NCBI GenBank assembly: GCA_030147925.1
Contig: JASBUK010000011.1
Coordinates: 1-64,000 of the forward strand
Source of the DNA: Trueperaceae bacterium
GTDB taxonomy: Bacteria; Deinococcota; Deinococci; Deinococcales; Trueperaceae
Length of the DNA stretch: 64,000 nt
Direction of reading: 5' to 3'
Shown here: positions 42,007 to 52,688 of the stretch, piece after piece
How the letters are laid out: the number at the start of each line of letters is the position of its first letter
How positions within the stretch are numbered: position 1 is the stretch's first letter
Made by a program: the position numbers and the translations under genes
The notes under the pieces: generated by a model
The model's input: only the letters and a program-made list of their open reading frames with translations
What the model was told of the DNA's origin: nothing
The model's database searches: none

Positions 42007-42374
42007 TTAGCAGCAATATGTAGCTATTCATGTGTAGATTCACGATTTCCTGATACTGAATCTGCTTAATTCCTTTATGAAAGGCACTCGCTTCGATTCT
42101 TCTTGCCCAGCAAGCTTAGGCCGAATCCTATACGACTTTCAAACGGAATCGGCACGAAAGCTACGGTCTATTTCATTTTCGTTTGTCAATACCACCTAAA
42201 CGCTCTTTATTTTCTAAGCTTTTGACACAGACTCCCCTAGAGCTATGGTCACAAAGCACAAACCGCCTCAGAGGTTCATGCTTTGTAGCAAAAGTTTAAA
42301 GCTATTTGTCCCAAATTGGTTAACCCCTTAATGCTGATGCCTAGACCCCCTCCAGAATCAATTTTACGTATTTT
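42007..42374. other. Intergenic region with a degenerate copy of the palindrome arm
   Basis: No gene is recognised. The only structure I see is the 23-base match to the 30616-30656 repeat at 42184-42206. No clear terminator follows gyrB on the minus strand. Confidence 0.5.
42184..42206. repeat. Second copy of one palindrome arm
   Basis: TGTCAATACCACC then TAAACGCTCT matches 30638-30660 with two substitutions. Here the other arm is missing or degraded. Confidence 0.6.
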
Positions 42375-44342
<1,968 letters not shown>

Positions 44343-44344
44343 TT

Positions 44345-44367
44345 AAAAAGCGCTTGGCCCACAAGCG
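44345..44367 (-). terminator. First terminator-like hairpin of the gyrB leader
   Basis: On the minus strand CGCTTG pairs with CAAGCG around TGGGC, followed by CTTTTT. It lies at or just after the expected transcription start of gyrB and could also end proA read-through. Confidence 0.5.
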
Positions 44368-44371
44368 TTTT

Positions 44372-44401
44372 ATTTTATCATATCAACCATGGCGGCGTCA
44401 A
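44372..44401 (-). promoter_or_regulatory. Promoter of gyrB
   Basis: On the minus strand TTGACG (44401-44396), 18-base spacer, TAAAAT (44377-44372). An overlapping TATGAT lies just upstream of the -10. Confidence 0.5.
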
Positions 44402-44470
44402 ACCACAAGCAACGTCCTGGACGCACTTTTTGAGTTTAATAAACGACGCTTGGCACAGTTTGGCAAATAT

Positions 44471-45724
44471 CTAGCGAATCTGCCCCTGACCATCAATCAG
44501 ATATTTATGCGTCACCATTTCGGCTAGGCCCATCGGTCCACGGGCATGCAATTTTTGGGTGCTGATACCGATTTCTGCACCAAATCCAAAGACAAAGCCG
44601 TCGGTAAAACGGGTGCTGGCATTTACATAAACCGCAGCAGCGTCTACCTCATCCTGGAAGCGGCGGGCATTTTCGAGCGACTCGGTGACAATGGCCTCGC
44701 TGTGCTGGCTACCATACTGGTTGATATGGTCAATGGCTTCGTCAAGATCATTTACCACCCGCACGGCAAGCTTGAAATCAAGATATTCCGTGGCCCAATC
44801 GGCTTCACTAGCGACAGCCGCTTGCGGATAAAACTGCCGACTACGCTCACAGGCAAAGAGCTCGACACCTTGTTCGGATAAAGCTGCCAGAGCGTCGGGT
44901 AAAAAGGTCTCGGCGACATCCTGATGTACCAGCAGGGTCTCGGCAGAATTGCAAACGCCGGGTCTTTGCACCTTGGCATTGAGGATGATTTCCTGGGCGT
45001 GCTTAAGCTTAGCCGAGCTATCTACAAAAACATGGCAATTGCCAACGCCCGTCTCGATGACCGGAACCTTGGCATTTTGCACCACGTGGTTTATCAGCGA
45101 GGCGCCACCCCGAGGAATCACCAAGTCCACCTTGCCACGCGCTTCTAAAAGCTCGGTTACCAGGCGGCGCTCCGGGGAGTCAATCAACTGAATGACGTCC
45201 GCAGGCAAACCCGCCTTTGTTAGCGCTTGACGCATAACACGAACCAGGACTCGATTGCTGTTTAGGGCATTAGCGGAGCCGCGCAAAATCGCCGCACTAC
45301 CGGCCTTTAAGCTTAAGCTTGCGGCATCAACGGTCACATTGGGGCGAGACTCGTAAATCATGCCGATTACGCCAAAAGGAACCGTCATTTTTTTGATCCT
45401 TAGACCGTTGTCTAGTTGCCAACCGTCCTGAATGCGCTGCAAAGGGTCCGGCAGCGCCGCTATAAGCCTCACAGCCTGAGCAATGTCGGCAAGTCTTTTT
45501 ACGTTTAGCGTCAGACGGTCAAGCAGCGAAGCCGCCGTTCCTTTATTGCGCTCGGCTTCGACATCGAGGGTATTGGCGCTGAGAATTTCCTGGCTATGCG
45601 CTATCAGCTCATCAGCTATGGCTAGGAGTGTAGCATTGCGCTCAGCTCGAGCCAGACCTCGGCTCGCTCGCCGGGCACGATCAAAAAGTTCCGATAAGTT
45701 GACATCTGGTTTAACAACGGCCAT
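44471..45724 (-). CDS. proA: Gamma-glutamyl phosphate reductase
   Basis: Second step of proline synthesis: NADPH-dependent reduction of glutamyl-5-phosphate. The 417-aa aldehyde-dehydrogenase-fold protein has VPFGVIGMIYESRPNVTVDA (about 114-133), the catalytic cysteine in RPGVCNSAETLLVH (about 256-269) and the family C-terminal signature NASTRFTDGFVFGFGAEIGI. proB is not adjacent, unlike in many bacteria. TATACT lies 5 bases before the ATG (leaderless). Confidence 0.95.
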   Translation of the reverse strand: MAVVKPDVNLSELFDRARRASRGLARAERNATLLAIADELIAHSQEILSANTLDVEAERNKGTAASLLDRLTLNVKRLADIAQAVRLIAALPDPLQRIQDGWQLDNGLRIKKMTVPFGVIGMIYESRPNVTVDAASLSLKAGSAAILRGSANALNSNRVLVRVMRQALTKAGLPADVIQLIDSPERRLVTELLEARGKVDLVIPRGGASLINHVVQNAKVPVIETGVGNCHVFVDSSAKLKHAQEIILNAKVQRPGVCNSAETLLVHQDVAETFLPDALAALSEQGVELFACERSRQFYPQAAVASEADWATEYLDFKLAVRVVNDLDEAIDHINQYGSQHSEAIVTESLENARRFQDEVDAAAVYVNASTRFTDGFVFGFGAEIGISTQKLHARGPMGLAEMVTHKYLIDGQGQIR

Positions 45725-45729
45725 ATTAA

Positions 45730-45735
45730 AGTATA
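45730..45735 (-). promoter_or_regulatory. -10 box of proA (leaderless start)
   Basis: TATACT on the minus strand, 5 bases before ATG 45724. Confidence 0.5.
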
Positions 45736-45804
45736 GCCTAAGTCAATCTGGCAAATGCCATCCAGTGTTAGTTTATAAAAAGCCCAGCAGTTAAAGGAGG
45801 ATTT

Positions 45805-46494
45805 ATGTCCAGGACCGCCATCATCACCGGTGCAGGCGGTGCGATTGCCGCAGCCGTCACCAGAGTCTTTAAGCAGGCTGGTTGGCAGCTTGCGCTTTTT
45901 GTCTATAGCGAGGACAGTCTTAAAGAATTGCAACGGCAGTATCCCGACAGCCTGCTAAGACAAGTGGACCTTGGCGATGAAACTGCGACACAGCAGGCCG
46001 TTGACAGCGCAATTGCGCATTTTGGCAAACTCGATGCCCTGTTAAATATAGCGGGCGGTTTTGCTATGAACACGGCGGAAGACAGTTCTGCTAAAGAGCT
46101 CGAACAACAGCTAAACATAAACTTGCGCACGCTCGTTAACGCCAGCCAGGCAGTACTGCCGCAAATGCTAAAGCAAAACTCGGGTTTTATTTTGGGAGTA
46201 GGCGCCGCACCCGCCATTCGCGGTGGGGCCAAGATGTCTGCTTATGCCGCTTCCAAAGCCGCGGCCATGGCATATTTAAAATCCCTCGGGCTCGAGCTTG
46301 CTCCTAAAGGCATCGGCGTGAGCGTTATCATTCCCATGGGGACTGTCGATACCAAAGGCAACCGGGCCAGCATGCCCAAGAGCAATCCGCAGATGTGGAT
46401 AGAGCCCCAAGACTTGGCCCAGAGTATGCTGCACCTTGCCAGCCGCGGTCCGCGTGGTCGCATTCCCGAATTAAAGGTCTACCCGCCGCAATAA
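45805..46494 (+). CDS. Short-chain dehydrogenase/reductase
   Basis: 229-aa classical SDR. Cofactor loop ITGAGGAIAAAVTRVF (about 6-21; a variant of TGxxxGxG), LNIAGGFA in place of NNAG, and catalytic Tyr/Lys in SAYAASKAAAMAYLKSL. The Ser upstream is replaced: GVGAAPAIRGGAKM stands where SS..A is usual, so the full catalytic triad is not obvious. The substrate is unknown. A strong AAAGGAGG ribosome site precedes it; it is convergent with the amidohydrolase (15-base gap). Confidence 0.85.
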   Translation: MSRTAIITGAGGAIAAAVTRVFKQAGWQLALFVYSEDSLKELQRQYPDSLLRQVDLGDETATQQAVDSAIAHFGKLDALLNIAGGFAMNTAEDSSAKELEQQLNINLRTLVNASQAVLPQMLKQNSGFILGVGAAPAIRGGAKMSAYAASKAAAMAYLKSLGLELAPKGIGVSVIIPMGTVDTKGNRASMPKSNPQMWIEPQDLAQSMLHLASRGPRGRIPELKVYPPQ

Positions 46495-46509
46495 GGATTG
46501 GAAGCAAAA

Positions 46510-48078
46510 TTAAGGGCTTGGCTCTTTTGTCCAGCGCCCGGCCAGCATAGTTCCTTCAATTTGCAGGCCGTCCAGTTTTTCTGTAGGGTCATGCGAAAGC
46601 AAGACCAAATCAGCGTCAAAACCCGCCTGCAAACGACCCGAACTATTTTCGCGGCCAATAGCGTAGGCCGCGCCGCTGGTATAGCCTGCCAAAGCTTCCT
46701 CGACTGTGAGGCACTGTGCCGCATTGAGAACTTCGCCATCACTGCCTAAACGGCGACATGCCGCCAGCAATCCTTGGCGCACGTCCGGGCTGGCTACCGG
46801 TGTATCGGAACCAAGAGCCAGCACCGCTCCGCTATCTGCTAGCGAACGCATAGCATAGGCAGTACTCAGCCTGTCAGCCAAAAGCTTTCTGATGCGTGGG
46901 GCATCAAAAACCAGATGCAAAGGCTGCAGCGAGGCAATCACTTTAAGCCGGGCAAAGCTCATAAGATCAGCCGGGTGCAAATGCTGGGCGTGTTCTATCC
47001 GGGGACGCAAACCCCGGGCTTGCCACAACGGCTGACTGTTTTCAAGCGCGGCTAAAACCGCTCTGTTGGCCGCATCGCCAATGGCATGAATTACTGGCGT
47101 TAAACCTGCGTTAATGGCCAAGGGCAAACGTTCGGCCAAAACTTCAGGCCCATGCACCGCCATACCGGTCTCAGACGTTCCGGCATAGGGTTTAAGCATC
47201 CAGGCGGTGAGGCTGCCCAGCGCCCCGTCGGCAAAGAACTTAGCTCCGCCGACGATAAAACGGCTCCCGCCCTGCCCTGTCGCTAGGCCAAGCGCGGCAG
47301 CGTGTTCAATATCTTCTTGCGGGATACAGGCCCAAACTCTAAGTGGATAGTCCTCGCGGCTGGCCGTTAGCGCCATTTGCCGCCACTGCGCCGCCGGTTC
47401 ATAGGCCATGTGATGCACGGTGGTAATACCTTGCCCGGCGAGGCTTTCACCAGCTTCGTGCAGTGCCCCGGCAATTTCCTGATCGCTGGGCCGGGGCACG
47501 ACACGCGCTATAAGCTGCGCGGCCTGCTCGAGCAACAAACCACTCGGCTCGCCGTTTTCCTCTCTGACAATGACGCCGTTTTTTGGAGCGGTGCTGCCGC
47601 TGTGGACATTAGCCAAGCGCAAAGCCAGGCTATTCGCCCAGGCGCTGTGATGGTCCCGAGACAGCAAAAACACCGGATGATTTGGTGCAACATCATCTAG
47701 CTGCGTCTTGCTTATCGTCTCTAACTGCCAGCGTTCTAAAGCAAAACCCGAACCCAAAATCCAGGAACCTGTCGGCAGTTCCTTAGCTCTGGCAGCGACC
47801 TGTGCCAGAGCTTGCTTAAGCGTGGGCGTATCTTGTAAATGCAATCTCTTTAGCTCGAGCCCATGTTGGCCTAAATGCACGTGACTGTCGTGAAAACCCG
47901 GCAGTAAAGCACGTCCGGACAAATCGATATGCTCGCTGTCTTGTCGAGACAAGGCGCGGATTTCTTCTAAGTCACCAGCAGCCAGGATGCGCCCACCACG
48001 AACCGCCAAAGCCTCCACTCGCGGCCTTAAAAAATCCATGGTGAGAATCGGACCGCCGCTAAAGATGAAATCGGGCAC
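46510..48078 (-). CDS. Amidohydrolase family protein (YtcJ-like)
   Basis: 522 aa, amidohydrolase 3 subgroup. Metal ligands HDSHVHLGQHG (about 62-72), the HHM and HAIGDAANRAVL segments, RIEHAQHLHPADL, and the terminal aspartate region ALGSDTPVASPDVRQGL. Members hydrolyse N-acyl amino acids, formamides or exoenzyme substrates; the specific one is not predictable. The GTG start shares a base with the stop of the upstream crotonase gene (TAGTG), so the two form an operon. Confidence 0.88.
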   Translation of the reverse strand: MPDFIFSGGPILTMDFLRPRVEALAVRGGRILAAGDLEEIRALSRQDSEHIDLSGRALLPGFHDSHVHLGQHGLELKRLHLQDTPTLKQALAQVAARAKELPTGSWILGSGFALERWQLETISKTQLDDVAPNHPVFLLSRDHHSAWANSLALRLANVHSGSTAPKNGVIVREENGEPSGLLLEQAAQLIARVVPRPSDQEIAGALHEAGESLAGQGITTVHHMAYEPAAQWRQMALTASREDYPLRVWACIPQEDIEHAAALGLATGQGGSRFIVGGAKFFADGALGSLTAWMLKPYAGTSETGMAVHGPEVLAERLPLAINAGLTPVIHAIGDAANRAVLAALENSQPLWQARGLRPRIEHAQHLHPADLMSFARLKVIASLQPLHLVFDAPRIRKLLADRLSTAYAMRSLADSGAVLALGSDTPVASPDVRQGLLAACRRLGSDGEVLNAAQCLTVEEALAGYTSGAAYAIGRENSSGRLQAGFDADLVLLSHDPTEKLDGLQIEGTMLAGRWTKEPSP

Positions 48079-48854
48079 TACTTAGCCTTAAAGCGCGGAG
48101 GACGTTTTTCGGCAAAAGCCGCCACGCCCTCGGCAAAATCCGCCGTGCGGCTGGCTTTACCCTGCAGGGCGGCTTCTAGTTCAAGTTGTTCGGCAAGGCT
48201 GTTTTGCGCCGAGGCGTTTATAGTCTCTTTGATACCGCCATAGGCCACAGTCGGCCCCTGGGCCAGACGCTTAGCTACCGCTAATACAGCTTCGTGAAAA
48301 CCCTCTGCCGGCAACAGCATTTCAGCCAAACCAAGGCGAACCGCTTCTTTGGCCTCCACCTTGCGAGCCGAATAAGCCAGTTCAAAGGCTCTACCCCGCC
48401 CCACCAAACGCGGCAGAAAATAGCTCGAGCCCGCATCCATCACCAGACCGATACCAGCAAAAGCAGTAGAAAACACGGCCCCAGCGGAAGCCAGACGCAT
48501 ATCGCAAGCCAGCGCCAGACTCAGACCCGCACCGGCAACCGGCCCGTTAACTGCAGCCAGCACGGGCTTGGGCATAGAGACGATAGTCTGGGCTACCGGG
48601 TGGTAGTAGCTATCGAGCATGTTTTGCACGTCACCCTCTAAACCTGCACCACTGAGGTCGGCACCAGCGCAAAAGGCGCGCCCCGCACCGGTTAAGACCA
48701 AGCAACGCACCGAGTCGTCCTCTTTGGCTTGGCTAAGTGCCTCGCGAAGCTCGCTAAGCAGTGCTACGGACAAAGCATTGAGCACTTTCGGACGGTTTAA
48801 GGCAATAATACGAACCGCTCCATCTTGGCGTATTTCCAACATCTGATAGCTCAT
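48078..48854 (-). CDS. Enoyl-CoA hydratase/isomerase (PaaG-like crotonase)
   Basis: 258 aa. Oxyanion-hole segments GAGRAFCAGADLSGAGLEGD (about 58-77) and AVNGPVAGAGLSLALACDMR (about 102-121), followed by AGIGLVMDAGSSYFLPRLVG with the aspartate in the position of PaaG-type isomerases rather than the glutamate of hydratases. It may act in phenylacetate or fatty-acid degradation; none of the other paa genes are nearby. I start at ATG 48854 (AGAGG about 6 bases upstream, family N-terminus MSYQMLEIRQDG). The frame extends 27 codons further up into repeat E. Confidence 0.88.
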   Translation of the reverse strand: MSYQMLEIRQDGAVRIIALNRPKVLNALSVALLSELREALSQAKEDDSVRCLVLTGAGRAFCAGADLSGAGLEGDVQNMLDSYYHPVAQTIVSMPKPVLAAVNGPVAGAGLSLALACDMRLASAGAVFSTAFAGIGLVMDAGSSYFLPRLVGRGRAFELAYSARKVEAKEAVRLGLAEMLLPAEGFHEAVLAVAKRLAQGPTVAYGGIKETINASAQNSLAEQLELEAALQGKASRTADFAEGVAAFAEKRPPRFKAK

Positions 48855-48898
48855 AACGGCCTCTTTTCTTGGTTTATTGTCCAGAGGTGTCGCACTAA

Positions 48899-48954
48899 GT
48901 TGGTAGTTTGTGGTAGTGGGAAAATCACTTTCCACTTTTTACTTTTTACTTATT
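48899..48954. repeat. Dispersed intergenic inverted repeat, copy E
   Basis: TTGGTAGTTTGTGGTAGTGG matches the left arm of copy A, and TTTCCACTTTTTACTTTTTA the end of the right arm; the centre is shorter. The longer crotonase frame runs into it, which is why I reject that start. Confidence 0.6.
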
Positions 48955-48978
48955 GAACCACCTTCATTAGCCAGATTA

Positions 48979-49314
48979 TCAAAATTCAGGTTTGCGGCTC
49001 AGCTCGAGCAAAAGTTCGTAATCATCGGCTGCCGCCGGGTCATCCAAGGCGGCCTTGTTGCGGCGAAGCTCCCCACAACGCTCACAGCGGCTGATGATGA
49101 TCCAACCCTTTTTGCCCGAGTAGTCAACTCCGACAGGTTTTAGCAACCCGCCACAGTCACTGGCCCGGTCTCCTGGACTTACATCCAAATGCTGTGAATA
49201 AAGACAAAAGGGGCAGTGATTACGATAACTGCCATTAGCTAAAGGCGGTACCTCTTGGCCGCAGTGCAAGCAGGTAAACGAGCTGTTCTTCCCCTGGGCA
49301 ATAAACCGTCTCAC
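48979..49314 (-). CDS. RNHCP domain zinc-ribbon protein
   Basis: 111 aa with four cysteine/histidine knuckles: FTCLHCGQEV (about 13-22), YRNHCPFCLYSQH (about 30-42, containing the name-giving RNHCP), DCGGLLKPVG and RCERCGELRRNKAA. This small zinc-binding family occurs in many bacteria and has no established function. The start is GTG 49314 with TAAGCT 5 bases upstream, the leaderless pattern. Confidence 0.88.
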   Translation of the reverse strand: MRRFIAQGKNSSFTCLHCGQEVPPLANGSYRNHCPFCLYSQHLDVSPGDRASDCGGLLKPVGVDYSGKKGWIIISRCERCGELRRNKAALDDPAAADDYELLLELSRKPEF

Positions 49315-49319
49315 ACTTT

Positions 49320-49325
49320 AGCTTA
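49320..49325 (-). promoter_or_regulatory. -10 box of the RNHCP gene (leaderless start)
   Basis: TAAGCT on the minus strand, 5 bases before GTG 49314. Confidence 0.4.
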
Positions 49326-49458
49326 ACGCAGTTTGTCAAAATTACGGGTTTTGCCTTAGCAAAACCATAATAGCAACAATCTTGCTATGATAAAGCAGCC
49401 ATTTAGGGCCAAACGACCCTATAAACATAGAATTTCGCCGAGTTAGCATAAAAAGCTT

Positions 49459-50091
49459 ATGAAGATCCTGGCTATCGCCGATGCAGTGTCACCATTTATT
49501 TATACGCAAAACTTTCCGGGCAATTTACCCGAATTTGACTTGCTGTTAAGCGCGGGTGATATGCCGGGTTATGTCCTCGAGTTTTTGGCTACCAAACTCA
49601 AAGTGCCGCCGGTCTATGTGCTGGGTAATCACTGCAACGGCTACCTGCGCGACCCGGAAACGGATGAACAGCATTTACCGGGCGGCTGCATCAACGTTCA
49701 TAACCGGGTAGTCAATATCGGCGGAGTCCTGATTGCCGGTTTTGAAGGCAGCGCCCGCTATCGCTCGGGGCCACACCAGTACTCAGAAATGGAAATGCAA
49801 TGGATGGTTTCGCGCTTGGCTCCCCGTTTGCTATGGAACAAGCGGCGCTATGGCCGAGCGGTAGACATTCTGCTTACTCACGCCCCACCCAAAGGACCAC
49901 ATGAGGGTCCTGACTATCCCCATCGGGGAATTGCAGCCTTTAATCGCTTTACCAGAATCTGGAAACCAAAGCTACATGTTCACGGCCACGTCCATCTAAA
50001 TGGCGCCAACGCACCTCGGGAATATGTGACCGAGACAGGTGTGCGCGTGATCAACGCCTTTGAATTCACACTCATCGACATCAATATCTAG
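49459..50091 (+). CDS. Calcineurin-like metallophosphoesterase
   Basis: 210 aa. Motifs LLLSAGDMPGYVLEF (GD), VLGNHCNG (GNH), LLTHAPP (H) and HVHGHVHLNG (GHxH) are present; the first motif, normally DxH, reads ADAVSPFIY and lacks the histidine. Such a variant first motif (a D followed by hydrophobics) occurs in a subgroup I recall from Chloroflexi, so the enzyme may still be active with a modified metal site. The substrate is unknown. It is followed by a ParB-like gene, a pairing I believe recurs in Chloroflexi. Confidence 0.8.
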   Translation: MKILAIADAVSPFIYTQNFPGNLPEFDLLLSAGDMPGYVLEFLATKLKVPPVYVLGNHCNGYLRDPETDEQHLPGGCINVHNRVVNIGGVLIAGFEGSARYRSGPHQYSEMEMQWMVSRLAPRLLWNKRRYGRAVDILLTHAPPKGPHEGPDYPHRGIAAFNRFTRIWKPKLHVHGHVHLNGANAPREYVTETGVRVINAFEFTLIDINI

Positions 50092-50344
50092 CTACGCGGT
50101 ACTCCGTGAATGCGAGCGGATATAAAACGTCACTTTGGTATAAGAACGTTAATATCACAAACATTTGCAAGCAAGAAGCTATGCTAAGCTGTCAAAGCCT
50201 CGGATAATTTGATAGCTGTATCTGCCGAGGTAATCGTGTGCAAGTTTTAGCTGGCACATAACGTAAAAACTCATAAAACTGTCGGCAAAGCTCACACTGT
50301 CATGATCAAATGGCAGTAAGCTAGCCCCGAAAGGAGGTATCACC
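50092..50344 (+). other. Leader of the ParB-like gene with possible RNA structure
   Basis: Paired segments CCTCGG/CCGAGG (near 50197-50232), TGTGC/GCACA (near 50238-50261) and CTGTCAT/ATGGCAG (near 50298-50318, one G-T) precede a strong ribosome site AAAGGAGGT. No known riboswitch signature is recognised. No coding frame is supported. Confidence 0.3.
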
Positions 50345-51244
50345 ATGAGCCAAACAACCAGACAACGCGCCAAACTAGATGCAGAACGAGCCCGCAGCAA
50401 GGCCTTTTGGCATCAGGTGCTTCACAACCTCCGCGGCATGCCCAATGAACTCATTCCCTTTAGTGCCGTCAAACAACTCCATCCAAAATCCGAGCGTTAT
50501 GGTGGTATCAAGCCGATCCCCATTCAAAAAATTGTTGGTTCGGTTGATCGCTATCGCGATTTTGATCATTTTTTCCTGCCGCGTTTTCAGCACACCCTAG
50601 ATCGCTGGGCCGGTATCCGTCAGGCGGGTCTTGAGGGCAAAGAGCTGCCACCCATCCAGGTTTATAAGGTCGGCGAGGTTTTCTTTGTCAAAGATGGTCA
50701 TCACCGCGTTTCCGTTGCCCGCAACGCCGGACAGAAGTTTATTGATGCCGAGGTCATCGAGCTTAATGTCATCGTGCCACCTGATTCGAATGATACGGTT
50801 AAAGACTTAATCATCAAGGGTGAGTACGCTGGTTTTTTGGAAGAAACCGGTCTAGACAGGTTGCGCCCCGGGCACTACGAAATTCTCTTTACGGTACCGG
50901 GACGCTACGACATTTTGCTCGAGCACATCCGCACCCGCCAGTACTACCTCGGCCTGAACCTAGAACGTGAGGTCTCCTGGCCCGAAGCCGTGGAGTCCTG
51001 GTATGACCGCCTTTATAAACGCGTGGTCGACGAATCCCGTGAGCATCGCATCTTAGAGAGGTTCCCAGGACGTACCGAGGCCGATCTGTACTTGTGGATA
51101 ATGGACCACCGCTATTACCTGACTCAGAAGTTCGGAGTCGATGTAGGCTCGGAGCAAGCCGCCCGAGACTTTGCCGAGCATTTTTCACCCTTTGCCCTTA
51201 AACGAGTCTGGCAAAGGGTTGTGCAGCGCTGGCGCGGTGAATAA
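50345..51244 (+). CDS. ParB/sulfiredoxin-like domain protein of unknown function
   Basis: 299 aa. A basic N-terminal helix (TTRQRAKLDAERARSKAFWH) leads into a ParB-like fold: VKQLHPKSERYGGIKPIPI, then LPPIQVYKVGEVFFVKDGHH and RVSVARNAGQKFIDAEVIEL, where DGHHR-SVAR is the nucleotide-binding GxxR box of the superfamily. The C-terminal half is charged and helical (TEADLYLWIMDHRYYLTQKF). There is no helix-turn-helix typical of chromosome ParB. Role unknown; it follows a metallophosphoesterase. Confidence 0.75.
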   Translation: MSQTTRQRAKLDAERARSKAFWHQVLHNLRGMPNELIPFSAVKQLHPKSERYGGIKPIPIQKIVGSVDRYRDFDHFFLPRFQHTLDRWAGIRQAGLEGKELPPIQVYKVGEVFFVKDGHHRVSVARNAGQKFIDAEVIELNVIVPPDSNDTVKDLIIKGEYAGFLEETGLDRLRPGHYEILFTVPGRYDILLEHIRTRQYYLGLNLEREVSWPEAVESWYDRLYKRVVDESREHRILERFPGRTEADLYLWIMDHRYYLTQKFGVDVGSEQAARDFAEHFSPFALKRVWQRVVQRWRGE

Positions 51245-51303
51245 GTCTATGACTGTTAAGCACCTAGCGCTAGTTGTGCTAGTTTCATGCTAAGACTATG
51301 ACC

Positions 51304-52347
51304 ATGACCAACTGGTTAGAGCATTTGACCACGCATGGCGCAGACATTGTCGGGGGTCGTGTGCTGGCCTTTGGCGAGCATCCTAAACAAGCCTTGCAGG
51401 CCTTTTATGACCAGGGCTCTGCCGCTTTAGTACCCCTCTTGTCTCTAACACCGCTACGGGTCAGCGGCACTGACCGCCTGGATTTTCTTCACGGTCAGCT
51501 AAGCAACGAAGTAAAGAGGCTTAAGCCGGGCCACAGTAATAGCTCACTTATGCTAAACGTCAAGGGACATGCGCTGGCACTCATGCGCGTTTTTCGCCGC
51601 CAGGACGATGTCTACCTCGCTATTGAAGACGGCGCGGGCAAGCTGGTCAAGACGCAGCTAAAGGCTCACATCATCTTTGATCAGGTTGAGCTTGAGGATT
51701 TGAGCAAAAAGATCAGCACCATGACCTTACAGGGTTCGGGGGCAAGAAAAATCTTGCAGGCAATGTTTGGCAATCTTCCTGACGATGGGGAATTTATCGA
51801 ATTGCCTTTCGCCGCTGCCAAGTTGCTGATTAGCCCTGCCAGACGCAGTCACTCAGGCGGTTTTGACCTGCATGTTTTAAGTCGCGACGCCGCCGGTCTT
51901 TTTGATACGCTGATAGATGCCGGGGCAAGTCCGGTCGGTGAAGAGGCGCTGGAGACGGCCCGGGTCAGCGCAGGCATCGCTACGACTGCCGGTGAAGGCG
52001 GCGAGGGTGTACTACCCCAGGAAGCAGGGCTCGAGCAGGCCGTTTCTTACCACAAAGGCTGCTATCTGGGTCAGGAGATAATGGCGCGTATCGAGGCCCG
52101 AGGTAAGTTGCACAAAATGCTTAGGGGAGTGACTTTAAGTGATTTCCCCGCGGGACAGGGGCTCGAGCTGAAGCTGGCCGGTAAAACTGTGGGTCGCTTG
52201 GGCACAGTGGTTCGTCACCCTGAACTAGGGGTCATCGCCTTAGCCAGTCTCCGCCACGAGATAAACCCGGCGGATAAACTGGAAGTCGGCGGTACCGTGG
52301 CTACGGTAAGCGAACTCCCCTTTGACGCCAATTTGACGACAAGGTGA
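51304..52347 (+). CDS. Folate-binding YgfZ/GcvT-like protein
   Basis: 347 aa. It carries the YgfZ signature KGCYLGQEIMARIEARGK (about 254-271) with the conserved cysteine, in an aminomethyltransferase (GcvT) fold. YgfZ helps assemble or repair certain Fe-S enzymes in a folate-dependent way. The start is ATG 51304 (TAAGAC 7 bases upstream) or ATG 51298. It is followed after 4 bases by a small gene. Confidence 0.88.
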   Translation: MTNWLEHLTTHGADIVGGRVLAFGEHPKQALQAFYDQGSAALVPLLSLTPLRVSGTDRLDFLHGQLSNEVKRLKPGHSNSSLMLNVKGHALALMRVFRRQDDVYLAIEDGAGKLVKTQLKAHIIFDQVELEDLSKKISTMTLQGSGARKILQAMFGNLPDDGEFIELPFAAAKLLISPARRSHSGGFDLHVLSRDAAGLFDTLIDAGASPVGEEALETARVSAGIATTAGEGGEGVLPQEAGLEQAVSYHKGCYLGQEIMARIEARGKLHKMLRGVTLSDFPAGQGLELKLAGKTVGRLGTVVRHPELGVIALASLRHEINPADKLEVGGTVATVSELPFDANLTTR

Positions 52348-52351
52348 GCAC

Positions 52352-52642
52352 ATGAGTGATTTTGATGCTGAAAAAATAGCTAAAGGCCTTTACTATCTCA
52401 GACGCACAGGTGCGGATACTCAGCATCCAGTAATGAGCGTAGCTGGTGTGCAGGCCATGCTGGTCTATTCTGATGCCGCCGGGGCACAACAAGCTGCAAT
52501 TGCGCTGGGCGGAGCCGACGTGCTTTTTGAGGCCGAGCCCAAAATTCTCTTTCCAGGTCTACCCGAAGCCGTCACACACCTGCTGCTCGATTATGACCCC
52601 GAGAGTGGCGAAGGTTGGCTGCTCAGCAAAGAGGATGTCTAG
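52352..52642 (+). CDS. Hypothetical protein, 96 aa
   Basis: Not recognised. A small soluble protein (MSDFDAEKIAKGLYYLRRTG ... FEAEPKILFPGLPEAVTHLL) with an alpha/beta pattern, no cysteine and an acidic pI by eye. It starts 4 bases after the YgfZ stop with a weak ribosome site (AAGGTGAGC) and is probably co-transcribed. It ends just before the mutase promoter. Confidence 0.7.
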   Translation: MSDFDAEKIAKGLYYLRRTGADTQHPVMSVAGVQAMLVYSDAAGAQQAAIALGGADVLFEAEPKILFPGLPEAVTHLLLDYDPESGEGWLLSKEDV

Positions 52643-52676
52643 CCACGTACAAAACGCTATTTCTGCTTAGCCTCGC

Positions 52677-52682
52677 TATAAT
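52677..52682 (+). promoter_or_regulatory. -10 box of the mutase operon (leaderless start)
   Basis: A perfect TATAAT, exactly 6 bases before ATG 52689. Confidence 0.6.
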
Positions 52683-52688
52683 GAGGCC

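Noticed and set aside
48855-48935. 27-codon N-terminal extension of the crotonase
   Set aside because: It runs into intergenic repeat copy E; the family N-terminus and a ribosome site agree with ATG 48854.
50195-50232. Possible tRNA-like or riboswitch fold
   Set aside because: The CCTCGG/CCGAGG stem is real, but no cloverleaf and no known riboswitch consensus can be drawn; kept only as a possible structured leader.
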